DNA of 14,497 bases from an uncultured Spirochaetia bacterium (GTDB lineage: Bacteria > Spirochaetota > UBA6919), in assembly GCA_913053665.1 (NCBI GenBank), contig CAJXGR010000044.1, positions 1 through 14,497 of the forward strand, written 5' to 3'. The position numbers were made by a program, and so were the translations under genes. The notes beneath the pieces are model-generated. The model had not been told where the DNA came from and ran no database searches. It worked only from the letters and a program-made list of their open reading frames with translations. This document shows positions 1 to 6,591 of this stretch, piece after piece (within the stretch, counting starts at the first letter, position 1; each line of letters starts with the position of its first letter).

Positions 1-77
1 ATCTGAGAGTGGAGAAGGAAGGGTTTAACGTGGAGCATTTGGCTGAACAGTTCTCCCTATCCGGTGATTCGGAGTAA
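1..77 (+). CDS. C-terminal fragment of a tandem membrane-protein paralog (5' end outside window)
   Basis: The frame beginning at base 3 encodes a 24-residue tail starting LRVEKEGFNVEHLAEQFSL and stopping at TAA 75-77. It is the same tail that ends the next gene: bases 1-55 are identical to 769-823. It is therefore the end of a third, more upstream member of the tandem array that continues at 108 and 876. Only the soluble C-terminal tail is visible, so no function can be read from this piece alone. The near-identity points to a recent duplication or to gene conversion between copies. Confidence 0.85.
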   Translation, partial: LRVEKEGFNVEHLAEQFSLSGDSE

Positions 78-94
78 GTGATTGAAATACTATC

Positions 95-110
95 GTGAGG
101 CACTGTATTG
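95..110 (+). promoter_or_regulatory. Ribosome binding site fixing a TTG start
   Basis: GTGAGG at 95-100 lies 7 nt before TTG 108. The same GTGAGG plus 7-nt arrangement recurs at 863-868 before TTG 876. The repeated layout, with the first residues of both proteins (KYELKNYSFGQ) matching from the TTG onward, supports TTG as the true start of both paralogs. Confidence 0.7.
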
Positions 111-845
111 AAGTATGAACTTAAAAACTATTCCTTTGGTCAGACCATTGGCAAAGGACTCAATCTCTATTTTGATAACTTTCTTTATGTGGTAGGGATT
201 TCTTTAATTCTTTACTTACCCGCACTTTATTTGGGTTTTTTTGCGCCCTCCCCTGAAACAGAGGACCTTAACGTAACAGGTCTATATGGGCTACTCTATT
301 TTATGATAATAGGTTTTTTTCTTTCAGCTTTCATCATTCATATTGTCTCAAAGAAATATCTTGGCAAAACCTTATCGACGAGTGATTACATTGGGGCTAG
401 TCTTCCTTTACTCATCTCAATTTTCCTTTTATCTTTGCTGGAGACCGGCTTAATTCTTCTGGGATTTATTCTACTGATTGTACCTGGACTTATTTTAGCT
501 GTTGGATTTAGTGTTTCAGTAAATGCTCTTGTTGTGGAGAGGCTTTCACCAGTTCAATCCTTACGGAGAAGCTGGAGATTAACCAGAGGAAAACGATGGC
601 CAATTCTTGGATTAATGGTACTTTACGGTGTGACTAACTTGTTGGTAACATATTCTATTATTCTGTTAATAGCTAATATCTATCCAAATATCTATGACAT
701 TACAGGATATATTTTATCTGCCCTATCTGGTCCTATAGGATCCTGCATATTCGTGGTGGTGTATTTCAATCTGAGAGTGGAGAAGGAAGGGTTTAACGTG
801 GAGCATTTGGCTGAACAGTTCTCTCTAACAGATGATCCGGAGTAA
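108..845 (+). CDS. Polytopic membrane protein, tandem copy 2 (GPDPase-membrane-domain/DUF975-like)
   Basis: This is a 245-residue integral membrane protein of unknown function. Hydrophobic segments lie near residues 24-46, 59-82, 98-143 (two spans), 163-190 and 202-222, giving about six helices. A basic motif SLRRSWRLTRGKRWPIL precedes the fifth. That motif resembles the one in bacterial and archaeal membrane proteins related to the membrane domain of glycerophosphodiester phosphodiesterases, but no catalytic phosphodiesterase domain is attached. The C-terminal tail VEKEGFNVEHLAEQF is shared with both neighbours. Translation starts at TTG behind GTGAGG. Lying in tandem with two paralogs and just upstream of RDD and SpoIIM genes suggests a membrane-complex or envelope role; this is inference. 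The family assignment is by motif resemblance only. Confidence 0.8.
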   Translation: MKYELKNYSFGQTIGKGLNLYFDNFLYVVGISLILYLPALYLGFFAPSPETEDLNVTGLYGLLYFMIIGFFLSAFIIHIVSKKYLGKTLSTSDYIGASLPLLISIFLLSLLETGLILLGFILLIVPGLILAVGFSVSVNALVVERLSPVQSLRRSWRLTRGKRWPILGLMVLYGVTNLLVTYSIILLIANIYPNIYDITGYILSALSGPIGSCIFVVVYFNLRVEKEGFNVEHLAEQFSLTDDPE

Positions 846-875
846 ATTATTGAAATACCATTGTGAGGCACTGAA

Positions 876-1673
876 TTGAAGTACGAACTCAAAAACTATT
901 CCTTTGGTCAGGCCATTGGAAAAGGGTTCAATCTATATCTTGACAACTTCTTTTATGTAGTAGGGATTTCTTTAATTCTCTACTTACCCTTATTTTATTT
1001 TGACTTTTTCGCGGAACCTATTGAAACAGAAGGCTTTAACAAAACATATTTTTATGGGCTACTTTATTATATAATAACAGGTTTTTTCCTTACAGCTATA
1101 ATCACTCAAATCGTCTCAAAGAAATATCTGGGTATGAATGTATCTACCAAAGATTATTATTTAATAAATCCCCCTCGCCTTTTCCCATTGTTCCTTTTGG
1201 CAATTATTGACATATTAATTTATATTCCCTGGCTTATTGTGGTATTTTATTATTATAGCAAAGATGTTTCTTTTGTTATTCAAGGACTCTTTCTACTTCT
1301 TATTCCTACAATTATCCTGATGGTAGGGATCAGTGTATCCATCAATGTTTTTATCATGGAAAATGCCTCAGTCATTGAATCCTTAAAAAGAAGCTGGCGA
1401 TTAACGAAGGGAAGACGATGGCCGATTTTTGGAATCATAGTATTTTTCAATGCCTTGAACTGGTTGATGACATCACATATTACAAACTCAATAGCTGATC
1501 ATTATCCTGTGGCTTATGACATGAGCGAGTATCTGTTAACTTCTTTAGTTGATCCAATAATAGAATGTATATTCGTAGTGGTCTATTACAATTTACGGAT
1601 CGAGAAGGAAGGATTCAACGTGGAGCATTTGGCCGATCAGTTCACCAGAACAGAAAAAATGAGTGAGTATTGA
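876..1673 (+). CDS. Polytopic membrane protein, tandem copy 3 (paralog of the preceding gene)
   Basis: A 265-residue paralog of the gene at 108-845. The N terminus (KYELKNYSFGQAIGKGFNLY), the SLKRSWRLTKGRRWPIF motif and the C-terminal VEHLADQF tail are shared. It is 20 residues longer, mainly because of an extra aromatic hydrophobic stretch (IPWLIVVFYYY) near the middle. About six membrane helices are predicted by eye. The TTG start lies 7 nt after GTGAGG, exactly as in the previous copy, and the 30-bp spacer 846-875 is a diverged duplicate of 78-107. The stop TGA (1671-1673) overlaps the start region of the RDD gene. Function is unknown. It is more diverged from copy 2 than copy 2 is from the fragment at the left edge, so the array grew in more than one step. 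Confidence 0.8.
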   Translation: MKYELKNYSFGQAIGKGFNLYLDNFFYVVGISLILYLPLFYFDFFAEPIETEGFNKTYFYGLLYYIITGFFLTAIITQIVSKKYLGMNVSTKDYYLINPPRLFPLFLLAIIDILIYIPWLIVVFYYYSKDVSFVIQGLFLLLIPTIILMVGISVSINVFIMENASVIESLKRSWRLTKGRRWPIFGIIVFFNALNWLMTSHITNSIADHYPVAYDMSEYLLTSLVDPIIECIFVVVYYNLRIEKEGFNVEHLADQFTRTEKMSEY

Positions 1674-2433
1674 TCTATTGAAAGAACGAACCATAACCAT
1701 CGAGACGCCTGAAAAGATTCAGTTTGTCTATAGCATTTCGGAGCTAGGAACCCGTATCGCGGCGTATGTCCTCGATCTATTAATTCAGACGGTTGTCATC
1801 CTGTTGGTCTTTTTCTTGTTGCTGGGTGGGACGATCTATTCTATGTCTCAAGATGACGATCTTATAGGAAATACTTCCAAAGCCTTTTTCCTGCTGATGG
1901 TCTTTATCATCCGATGGGTCTATTTCGTTTTGTTTGAAGTCATTATGGAAGGCCAATCGCCGGGGAAAAAGGCCATGAGAATACGGGTAATCCGATCCAA
2001 TGGTGAAGCTTTAGACTTTGAAACCATTGTCCTGAGAAACCTTCTGAGGGTTGTGGATAGTATACCCATCCCATTGATTCCTGTGGTAGGGGCTTTCGTG
2101 GCTATGATGGACTCAAAGTCCAGGAGACTGGGGGATATCGTGGCCGATACGATCGTGGTTCATGAAATCAAGTTTGACTTGAAAGAGCCCGATTTTAGTG
2201 TTAAATTATCCCATGACCGCGGGAGAATGGAAAATCTGAAGGCCAAACTTAATGAAAATGAACTCTACATCATTAGACGGTTTTTAAATGAGAGAACCAG
2301 GTTAAAGGCTGGCAGAGAAATGGAAGTGGCCCTCAAATTAGCCCAACAAGTCAGGGAGAAGTTAAAGATCCAGGAAGACATTGATCAGCCTATATCCTTT
2401 TTAGAAAGAGTATACAGAGAACATGGAAGCTAA
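1663..2433 (+). CDS. RDD family membrane protein
   Basis: A 256-residue protein with a full RDD domain. TRIAAYVLD holds the conserved Arg (R31) and Asp (D38) of the first helix, followed by a second hydrophobic segment, the GQSPGKKAMRIRVI loop and the closing RRLGDIVADTIVV segment. RDD proteins are three-helix membrane proteins of mostly unknown role, and some have been linked to ion transport. Unusually, about 85 hydrophilic, probably helical residues follow the RDD domain. The assigned GTG start overlaps the preceding gene by 11 bp. TTG 1678 is an alternative start, with GTGAG at 1663-1667 placed 10 nt before it. The overlap with SpoIIM at the 3' end indicates co-transcription. Confidence 0.9.
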   Translation: MSIDLLKERTITIETPEKIQFVYSISELGTRIAAYVLDLLIQTVVILLVFFLLLGGTIYSMSQDDDLIGNTSKAFFLLMVFIIRWVYFVLFEVIMEGQSPGKKAMRIRVIRSNGEALDFETIVLRNLLRVVDSIPIPLIPVVGAFVAMMDSKSRRLGDIVADTIVVHEIKFDLKEPDFSVKLSHDRGRMENLKAKLNENELYIIRRFLNERTRLKAGREMEVALKLAQQVREKLKIQEDIDQPISFLERVYREHGS

Positions 2434-3412
2434 AACAAAGAGTGAACGGTTTGTCCAGGCGAGGAAGGACATGTGGGAAAGCCTCAGACTCACACTCCTT
2501 AAAATATCGAAAAGAGGCCTCTCATCCCTCAAAGAACAGGAGGCCGCCGAGTTCCCCAGGCTCTATCGCATGGTGTGTACGGACTTGGCAGAAGCTAAAA
2601 TGCTTAAACTCTCGCCTGATGTCCTTTTCTATCTCAATGATATGATAGGCCAGGCTCATAAACACCTCTACAGCTTCCCATCTCTTAGGATGTCGTCTAT
2701 CAAAGAGTTTTTCCGGGTAAGCCTCCCTCAAATAGCCCTGAAGAACTGGGTATTCCTTATCATAGCGGCTGTCACCTTCCTTGTACCCTACATTATATCC
2801 TTTGCGATCATTGTAAACGATCCTGAGAGTGCCAAAGAGCTTATCCCGGAAAAGATATTAAACCGAATGGCGAGTGCCTATAAAGAAGGCTTTACGGAAG
2901 AGCGATCCACATCGAGCAAGGGCTTTATGGTCAGCTATTATATTTATAATAATGTCTCTATCGACTTTGCCTGCTTTGCCTTAGGCATTCTTCTCGGTAT
3001 TGGAACCCTGTATATCCTCATATACAATGGGATTACCCTGGGGGCGATCAGTGGTTATATTTATGGCATTGGCTATGGAGATAATTTCATCCACTTTGTG
3101 ACGGCCCACTCGGTGTTTGAACTGACAGGACTGATTTTATCAGGGGCATCCGGCCTGCTACTGGGCTATTCCATCATCAATGCGAGGAAGTATAGTCGGA
3201 GAGACTGGCTGAAGCTCCAAAAGACCAATCTCTTTACCCTGGTGGCGGCGGCGGCGATACTCACATTCCTCGCGGCCTTTATAGAAGGGGTTATATCCCC
3301 CAGCCTCCTTCCATACAGCTTTAAGACTGGCGTTGCCATTGTATCCCTTACATTCGTGATCCTGTATTTTTTTATCATACCTATATTTACAAAGAGACCC
3401 ACTAAGATATGA
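2423..3412 (+). CDS. SpoIIM/DUF95 family (stage II sporulation protein M-like) membrane protein
   Basis: A 329-residue protein. The first roughly 105 residues are soluble and helical (LKEQEAAEFPRLYRMVCTDLAEA). A membrane helix follows near 107-130, then an external-looking loop, then about five more helices. The segment TAHSVFELTGLILSGASGLLLG is the characteristic core of the SpoIIM/DUF95 family. In Bacillus, SpoIIM helps septal-wall remodelling during engulfment, but most relatives occur in non-sporulating bacteria and archaea next to RDD, MoxR and DUF58 genes, as here, so sporulation is not implied. The ATG start overlaps the RDD gene by 11 bp, and the TGA stop forms an ATGA overlap with the next gene. 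The family assignment is good; the role in this organism is unknown. Confidence 0.88.
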   Translation: MEAKTKSERFVQARKDMWESLRLTLLKISKRGLSSLKEQEAAEFPRLYRMVCTDLAEAKMLKLSPDVLFYLNDMIGQAHKHLYSFPSLRMSSIKEFFRVSLPQIALKNWVFLIIAAVTFLVPYIISFAIIVNDPESAKELIPEKILNRMASAYKEGFTEERSTSSKGFMVSYYIYNNVSIDFACFALGILLGIGTLYILIYNGITLGAISGYIYGIGYGDNFIHFVTAHSVFELTGLILSGASGLLLGYSIINARKYSRRDWLKLQKTNLFTLVAAAAILTFLAAFIEGVISPSLLPYSFKTGVAIVSLTFVILYFFIIPIFTKRPTKI

Positions 3413-4029
3413 ACCTGAAAACTATCATCCTTTGCATTATCCTGATGACTCCTGTTATTCCCCTTCAGGTAACGGCTAGCCCAAGTTCCAGTGATGTCAA
3501 GGAAGAACTATACAAACTTTTAAAGAAAAAGAAGGTCAAGAAGTCCAACGGGTCTTCCTTTGGTCATTTCTTGAATTGGCTCAGTAGTCCTCTAGTCCTT
3601 ATAATTATCATTAGTATCCTGGGGGTTTTAATCTTTTTCGCCCTCAGAAATGTATCTCCCTATTATCGTAAAGAGTACTCCCAAAAGACTAAGAACGCGA
3701 AAGAAAAACCAGGAAAGACGAAATTATCTAGCGTAGAGGCCATCTATCAGCAGGCAATGGTCCTGGCTAAGGATGGAAGACTGAATGAAGCCACCCAATT
3801 TATCCACAAAGCCGCCTTTGAAGATCTTAGAAACAAACAGATTCTCCTACGCCACACGGAATACACCAATAATGACGTGAAAAGACTGATCCAGTCAAAG
3901 AATATCTATCAGCCCTTTTGTTCCATCGCCTTGTGGGCTGAAATCGCCAGCTTCAGCGAGAAAGACGTGGGTCGTGAGGATTTCACACGGGTCAGCCAAT
4001 CCTTTGAGACTTCATTTTTAGGACGTTAA
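3409..4029 (+). CDS. DUF4129-like secreted/membrane-anchored protein
   Basis: A 206-residue protein with an N-terminal signal-like hydrophobic stretch (residues 4-22, possible cleavage after VTA at 23). A short Lys-rich segment (KKKKVKK) follows, then a single membrane helix near 60-80 (LVLIIIISILGVLIFFAL) and a cytosolic helical domain. That domain (about 108-205), with AMVLAKDGRLNEATQFIHKAAFEDL and a later T..D..RLI segment, resembles the DUF4129 domain often encoded beside MoxR/DUF58/DUF4350 or transglutaminase genes. The start overlaps the SpoIIM gene by ATGA, and the stop abuts the next ATG with no gap, so translation is probably coupled. The DUF4129 call rests on pattern and context; a database search could overturn it. 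Confidence 0.7.
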   Translation: MNLKTIILCIILMTPVIPLQVTASPSSSDVKEELYKLLKKKKVKKSNGSSFGHFLNWLSSPLVLIIIISILGVLIFFALRNVSPYYRKEYSQKTKNAKEKPGKTKLSSVEAIYQQAMVLAKDGRLNEATQFIHKAAFEDLRNKQILLRHTEYTNNDVKRLIQSKNIYQPFCSIALWAEIASFSEKDVGREDFTRVSQSFETSFLGR

Positions 4030-5121
4030 ATGAAAAAGATCAATACGACTTTCGTAATCGGCTTTGTGGGACTGGTTCTTATCGTTCTCTATACAGTGAG
4101 CCAACTCGCCCGATTTGACAAGACTGACTTGAAGGCCAGAGATTCACGGTATCGATTATTCAAAGGTTTGGGCTATCAAACAAAACACTGGACTGAAAAG
4201 AAACCCCCCGATTCTTCAGGTCTCATCCTCTATTTTAACTATCAGGGAAAAGATAAGGTTTTTCTTGATCAACTTATCCACAAAGTAAAAGAAGGGGGTG
4301 TACTATTGCTTGCCGGTATTGAGTCAGATATTGAGCCGATGCAGGATAAGGCTATGCTCAAAGGGCAAATTGGATCAATAAAAGTCCACGAATCCCTGTC
4401 GGAGGATGTTCACAAGGTAGCCATTGTTTATGGACGTTATTTTCATAGTGATATGGAGGGAAAAGTCCTTCTATCCGCAGGTGATAAACCTATTCTTCTG
4501 GAAACCACGGCAGGCAAAGGGAAGATCTATCTATTGTCGGATAGTTCCCTTTTCAATGACTTCCATATAGCTGATGAGAACGTTGCTGTACTCATCAACA
4601 ATCTCCTGAAGCCCTACTATGGCGATAGGCTTTACATTCTTCACGGGGAAAACTATTCCAGCACGCCAAGTCATGGGGCTGAAGATAGCTTGACACTGAT
4701 CAGAAAGCTGTTTGAAGGGAAGTTATTCTTTATCGCCATCCATTTGATTCTCATGGGAGTTCTGTTTATTCTATGGAAGGGTAAGCGTTTTGGGAAAACA
4801 GTCCTTCTAAACTCCCGCTCAAGACGATCTCTTAGTGAACATCTGTCAGCCGTTGGCTTATTCTATCGGAAAGCCAAGTCCACTCATATCGTTGAGACGA
4901 TTCAAACTCAACATTTTGTCTTTAGATTAAGAAAGCTTTTGGGTATCCCCTATCACGGCTCAGAAAAAGTCCTTATCGAGACAGGCAGTAAGCGATTGAA
5001 TGTCGATAAAGAAGCTCTCACACGCCTCATTCAGGAAGGCCACTCCTCTGAACCGGAGCTTATCTCCAGAGAAAAAGAGCGTGAAAAGGTCATTGAGAGT
5101 ATTCGCTCCAAACACCTATAG
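4030..5121 (+). CDS. DUF4350-like membrane protein
   Basis: A 363-residue protein with an N-terminal membrane anchor (residues 8-28), an extracytoplasmic domain of about 200 residues, a second helix near 230-250 (FFIAIHLILMGVLFILW) and a cytosolic basic tail. The outer domain begins with SRYRLFKGLGYQTKHW and includes FLDQLIHKVKEGGVLLLAG, followed by GKGKIYLLSDSSLFND. This is the layout of DUF4350 and related glutamine-amidotransferase-like folds that lack catalytic residues. In other genomes such proteins sit with DUF4129, MoxR and DUF58. Here it follows the DUF4129-like gene directly and appears to be the last gene of the operon. Function is unknown; the complex membership is inferred from context. 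Confidence 0.72.
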   Translation: MKKINTTFVIGFVGLVLIVLYTVSQLARFDKTDLKARDSRYRLFKGLGYQTKHWTEKKPPDSSGLILYFNYQGKDKVFLDQLIHKVKEGGVLLLAGIESDIEPMQDKAMLKGQIGSIKVHESLSEDVHKVAIVYGRYFHSDMEGKVLLSAGDKPILLETTAGKGKIYLLSDSSLFNDFHIADENVAVLINNLLKPYYGDRLYILHGENYSSTPSHGAEDSLTLIRKLFEGKLFFIAIHLILMGVLFILWKGKRFGKTVLLNSRSRRSLSEHLSAVGLFYRKAKSTHIVETIQTQHFVFRLRKLLGIPYHGSEKVLIETGSKRLNVDKEALTRLIQEGHSSEPELISREKEREKVIESIRSKHL

Positions 5122-5228
5122 AAAGACAGGAGCCAGCTGACACTCAATGCTAATGAGATTAACCCTTTGATCCTGACAGCAGAAACCATTATATTATTTG
5201 GATAAGACAATCGATAGGAGTAAGTTAG
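5122..5228 (+). promoter_or_regulatory. Likely promoter and strong RBS ahead of the KaiC-like gene
   Basis: The 107-bp gap contains TTGATC (5167-5172), a 17-bp spacer and TATATT (5190-5195), a plausible sigma70-type promoter. AGGAG at 5216-5220 lies 8 nt before GTG 5229. This suggests that the ATPase gene has its own transcript instead of being the last gene of the membrane operon. No convincing terminator for the upstream operon is visible; CTCA/TGAG near 5143-5157 makes only a weak hairpin. Confidence 0.45.
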
Positions 5229-6098
5229 GTGACACAACGAATGACTACTGGAATAGAATGGCTTGATAGCCATTTGGGAGGGGGGGTGATTTCGGGCACG
5301 ATGACCCTGATATTGGGTGCCACGGGGATTGGGAAAAGTCATCTGGGTATTTCCTTTGCTCATCAAGGGAAAAAGGAGGATGGGACTCCTGGGATTATCT
5401 TTGATATGTTGTCACGGGGGGATTCCCAAAACCATCAGAACTATGCTAAGAGTCTATTTGATTGGCCTTTAGAAAGTTATCAACCCATTGATCTCAAGGA
5501 ACTTTGGGATAAATCCAATTTGGGTCATTACTTTCAAGTCTTTGAGGAGCAGGGCAAGAAGGTTCATCGATCCCAATTAACCGATGAGGACTGGCATCGT
5601 TGGCAGGTTAAGATCCAATCACAGGTTCAGAAGATAGCCCAGTTTTTTTATGCCCACTTTATACGAGGCGTGAAGCGGGTTGTGGTGGATGGTGTTGAGC
5701 CTGTGACTGACACATCCGAGTCTGCCCAGCATGAACTCTTTGAGTATTTGTATCATAAAGTCATCCAGTCGGAGGATGAGTGGCTGGCTCGTGAAGTCTT
5801 ACGCCAGGATTATCGGTCACACAGTCCTTTAGTCCATGATCATCCCTATGACTCAAAGGAAATCACCACCGTTTTCCTACAAACCACTGAAGAGACAATG
5901 ATCCATGACTTAATCGCCAGGAAAGCCTATATGGGAGGTCTGGAGGCCAATGCCAACACTATTATCCTGATGGGCAGGGTTATAGAGGGTGATCAGATAG
6001 GCCGACGCCTTTATATTGCCAAGCATCGGGGGAGTTACGCCAGCGATCAGTTGATCCCATTTGAGATTACCGGTTCGGGACTGGTGGAGATGCTCTAA
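5229..6098 (+). CDS. KaiC/RecA-superfamily single-domain ATPase
   Basis: A 289-residue soluble P-loop ATPase. The N terminus TTGIEWLDSHLGGGVISGTMTLI is the KaiC-type entry to the domain. Walker A is GATGIGKS (G30-S37). A Walker B strand RVVVDG ends at D154, with E157 shortly after. The C terminus (YIAKHRGSYASDQLIPFEITGSGL) matches the final KaiC strand-turn pattern (K.RG.....F.I...G). KaiC-like proteins couple ATP binding to signalling, circadian timing or recombination-type tasks; the substrate here is unknown. Where KaiC has its catalytic Glu-Glu after the second strand, this protein has F-D-M (58-60), so hydrolysis may be altered. The GTG start is chosen because AGGAG lies 8 nt upstream; ATG 5241 is the alternative. 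It stands between a membrane-protein operon and the cox operon with no obvious partner. Confidence 0.8.
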   Translation: MTQRMTTGIEWLDSHLGGGVISGTMTLILGATGIGKSHLGISFAHQGKKEDGTPGIIFDMLSRGDSQNHQNYAKSLFDWPLESYQPIDLKELWDKSNLGHYFQVFEEQGKKVHRSQLTDEDWHRWQVKIQSQVQKIAQFFYAHFIRGVKRVVVDGVEPVTDTSESAQHELFEYLYHKVIQSEDEWLAREVLRQDYRSHSPLVHDHPYDSKEITTVFLQTTEETMIHDLIARKAYMGGLEANANTIILMGRVIEGDQIGRRLYIAKHRGSYASDQLIPFEITGSGLVEML

Positions 6099-6485
6099 AC
6101 ATCTGTTTCCCTCCAATCATGGCAGGAACTAATAGGACGATTGCAAGAACCTTGGAAAGGCCTTCCAGTCTATTCTTTTGAAGAGAGGAAATAATGATAG
6201 AAAGGATAATGGATGTCTGTCTAATGGGCAAGGAAAAGTTAAAAAACCTGTGATTTCATTATAAAACACCTTATACCCTGTGATTTCTGCCATTTCTTCT
6301 ATAGCTTATGAAGTACAAACACCCTTTGATCTCATCTTTTTATAATATAAATTCCTTTAGCATTTGACCAAATTAGTGGAAATGGTTATCTTTGATGTAA
6401 TTTTTTTAACCTGTACTTCTCTGTGTAAGTCAATAATCAGTTGATGTTTATCCCTCAAACCCTGGTTTATGGGGAGGTGGAGGCG
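6099..6485 (+). promoter_or_regulatory. Long leader/intergenic region of the cox operon
   Basis: This is a 387-bp AT-rich stretch without a convincing long gene. Near the left end, TGGAA (6153-6157) and TTCCA (6163-6167) form a short hairpin followed by a T-rich stretch, possibly a weak terminator for the ATPase gene. An 11-nt direct repeat CCTGTGATTTC occurs at 6247-6257 and 6277-6287, exactly 30 bp apart. A promoter-like pair TTGACC (6364-6369) and TATCTT (6387-6392) with a 17-bp spacer follows. AAACC/GGTTT dyad symmetry at 6457-6468 is flanked by CCC/GGG. These elements fit a regulated promoter for the oxidase operon, but each is weak on its own. Confidence 0.4.
6364..6392 (+). promoter_or_regulatory. 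Candidate cox operon promoter
   Basis: TTGACC (6364-6369), 17 bp, then TATCTT (6387-6392) resembles a sigma70-type -35/-10 pair. It would place the transcript start near 6399, about 190 nt before coxB. The long leader contains a dyad and a small ORF. The -10 box matches the consensus imperfectly, so this is a candidate only. Confidence 0.35.
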
Positions 6486-6545
6486 ATGGCTATTTTATCT
6501 GATTATATTCTGATAATAATAAGTGGAATATCGCATAAATTATGA
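6486..6545 (+). CDS. Possible 19-residue hydrophobic leader peptide upstream of coxB
   Basis: ATG 6486 is preceded by GGAGGT at 6473-6478 with a 7-nt gap, the best Shine-Dalgarno match in this region. The frame encodes MAILSDYILIIISGISHKL and stops at TGA 6543-6545, 46 nt before the coxB start. The product is short and hydrophobic, with an Ile-rich core. It could be a leader ORF that tunes translation of the oxidase genes, a small membrane protein, or chance. There is no homology evidence. The strong RBS is the only reason to list it. Confidence 0.35.
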   Translation: MAILSDYILIIISGISHKL

Positions 6546-6591
6546 TTTGTTAGCAAATAATATATCTTGTTTCTATAAAAGGAGGCATCGG

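Noticed and set aside
6153..6179. Intrinsic terminator after the KaiC-like gene
   Set aside because: The stem is only five base pairs and the T-rich stretch is interrupted; kept only as a possibility in the leader entry.
6194..6253. A 19-codon ORF (ATG 6194 to TGA 6253) with AGAGG upstream
   Set aside because: It lies upstream of the likely cox promoter, has no distinctive composition, and partly overlaps the direct repeat; nothing separates it from chance.
6523..6591. Longer coxB start at GTG 6523, giving 23 more residues
   Set aside because: There is no Shine-Dalgarno sequence before the GTG, the extra residues are polar and atypical, and ATG 6592 has AAGGAGG six bases upstream.
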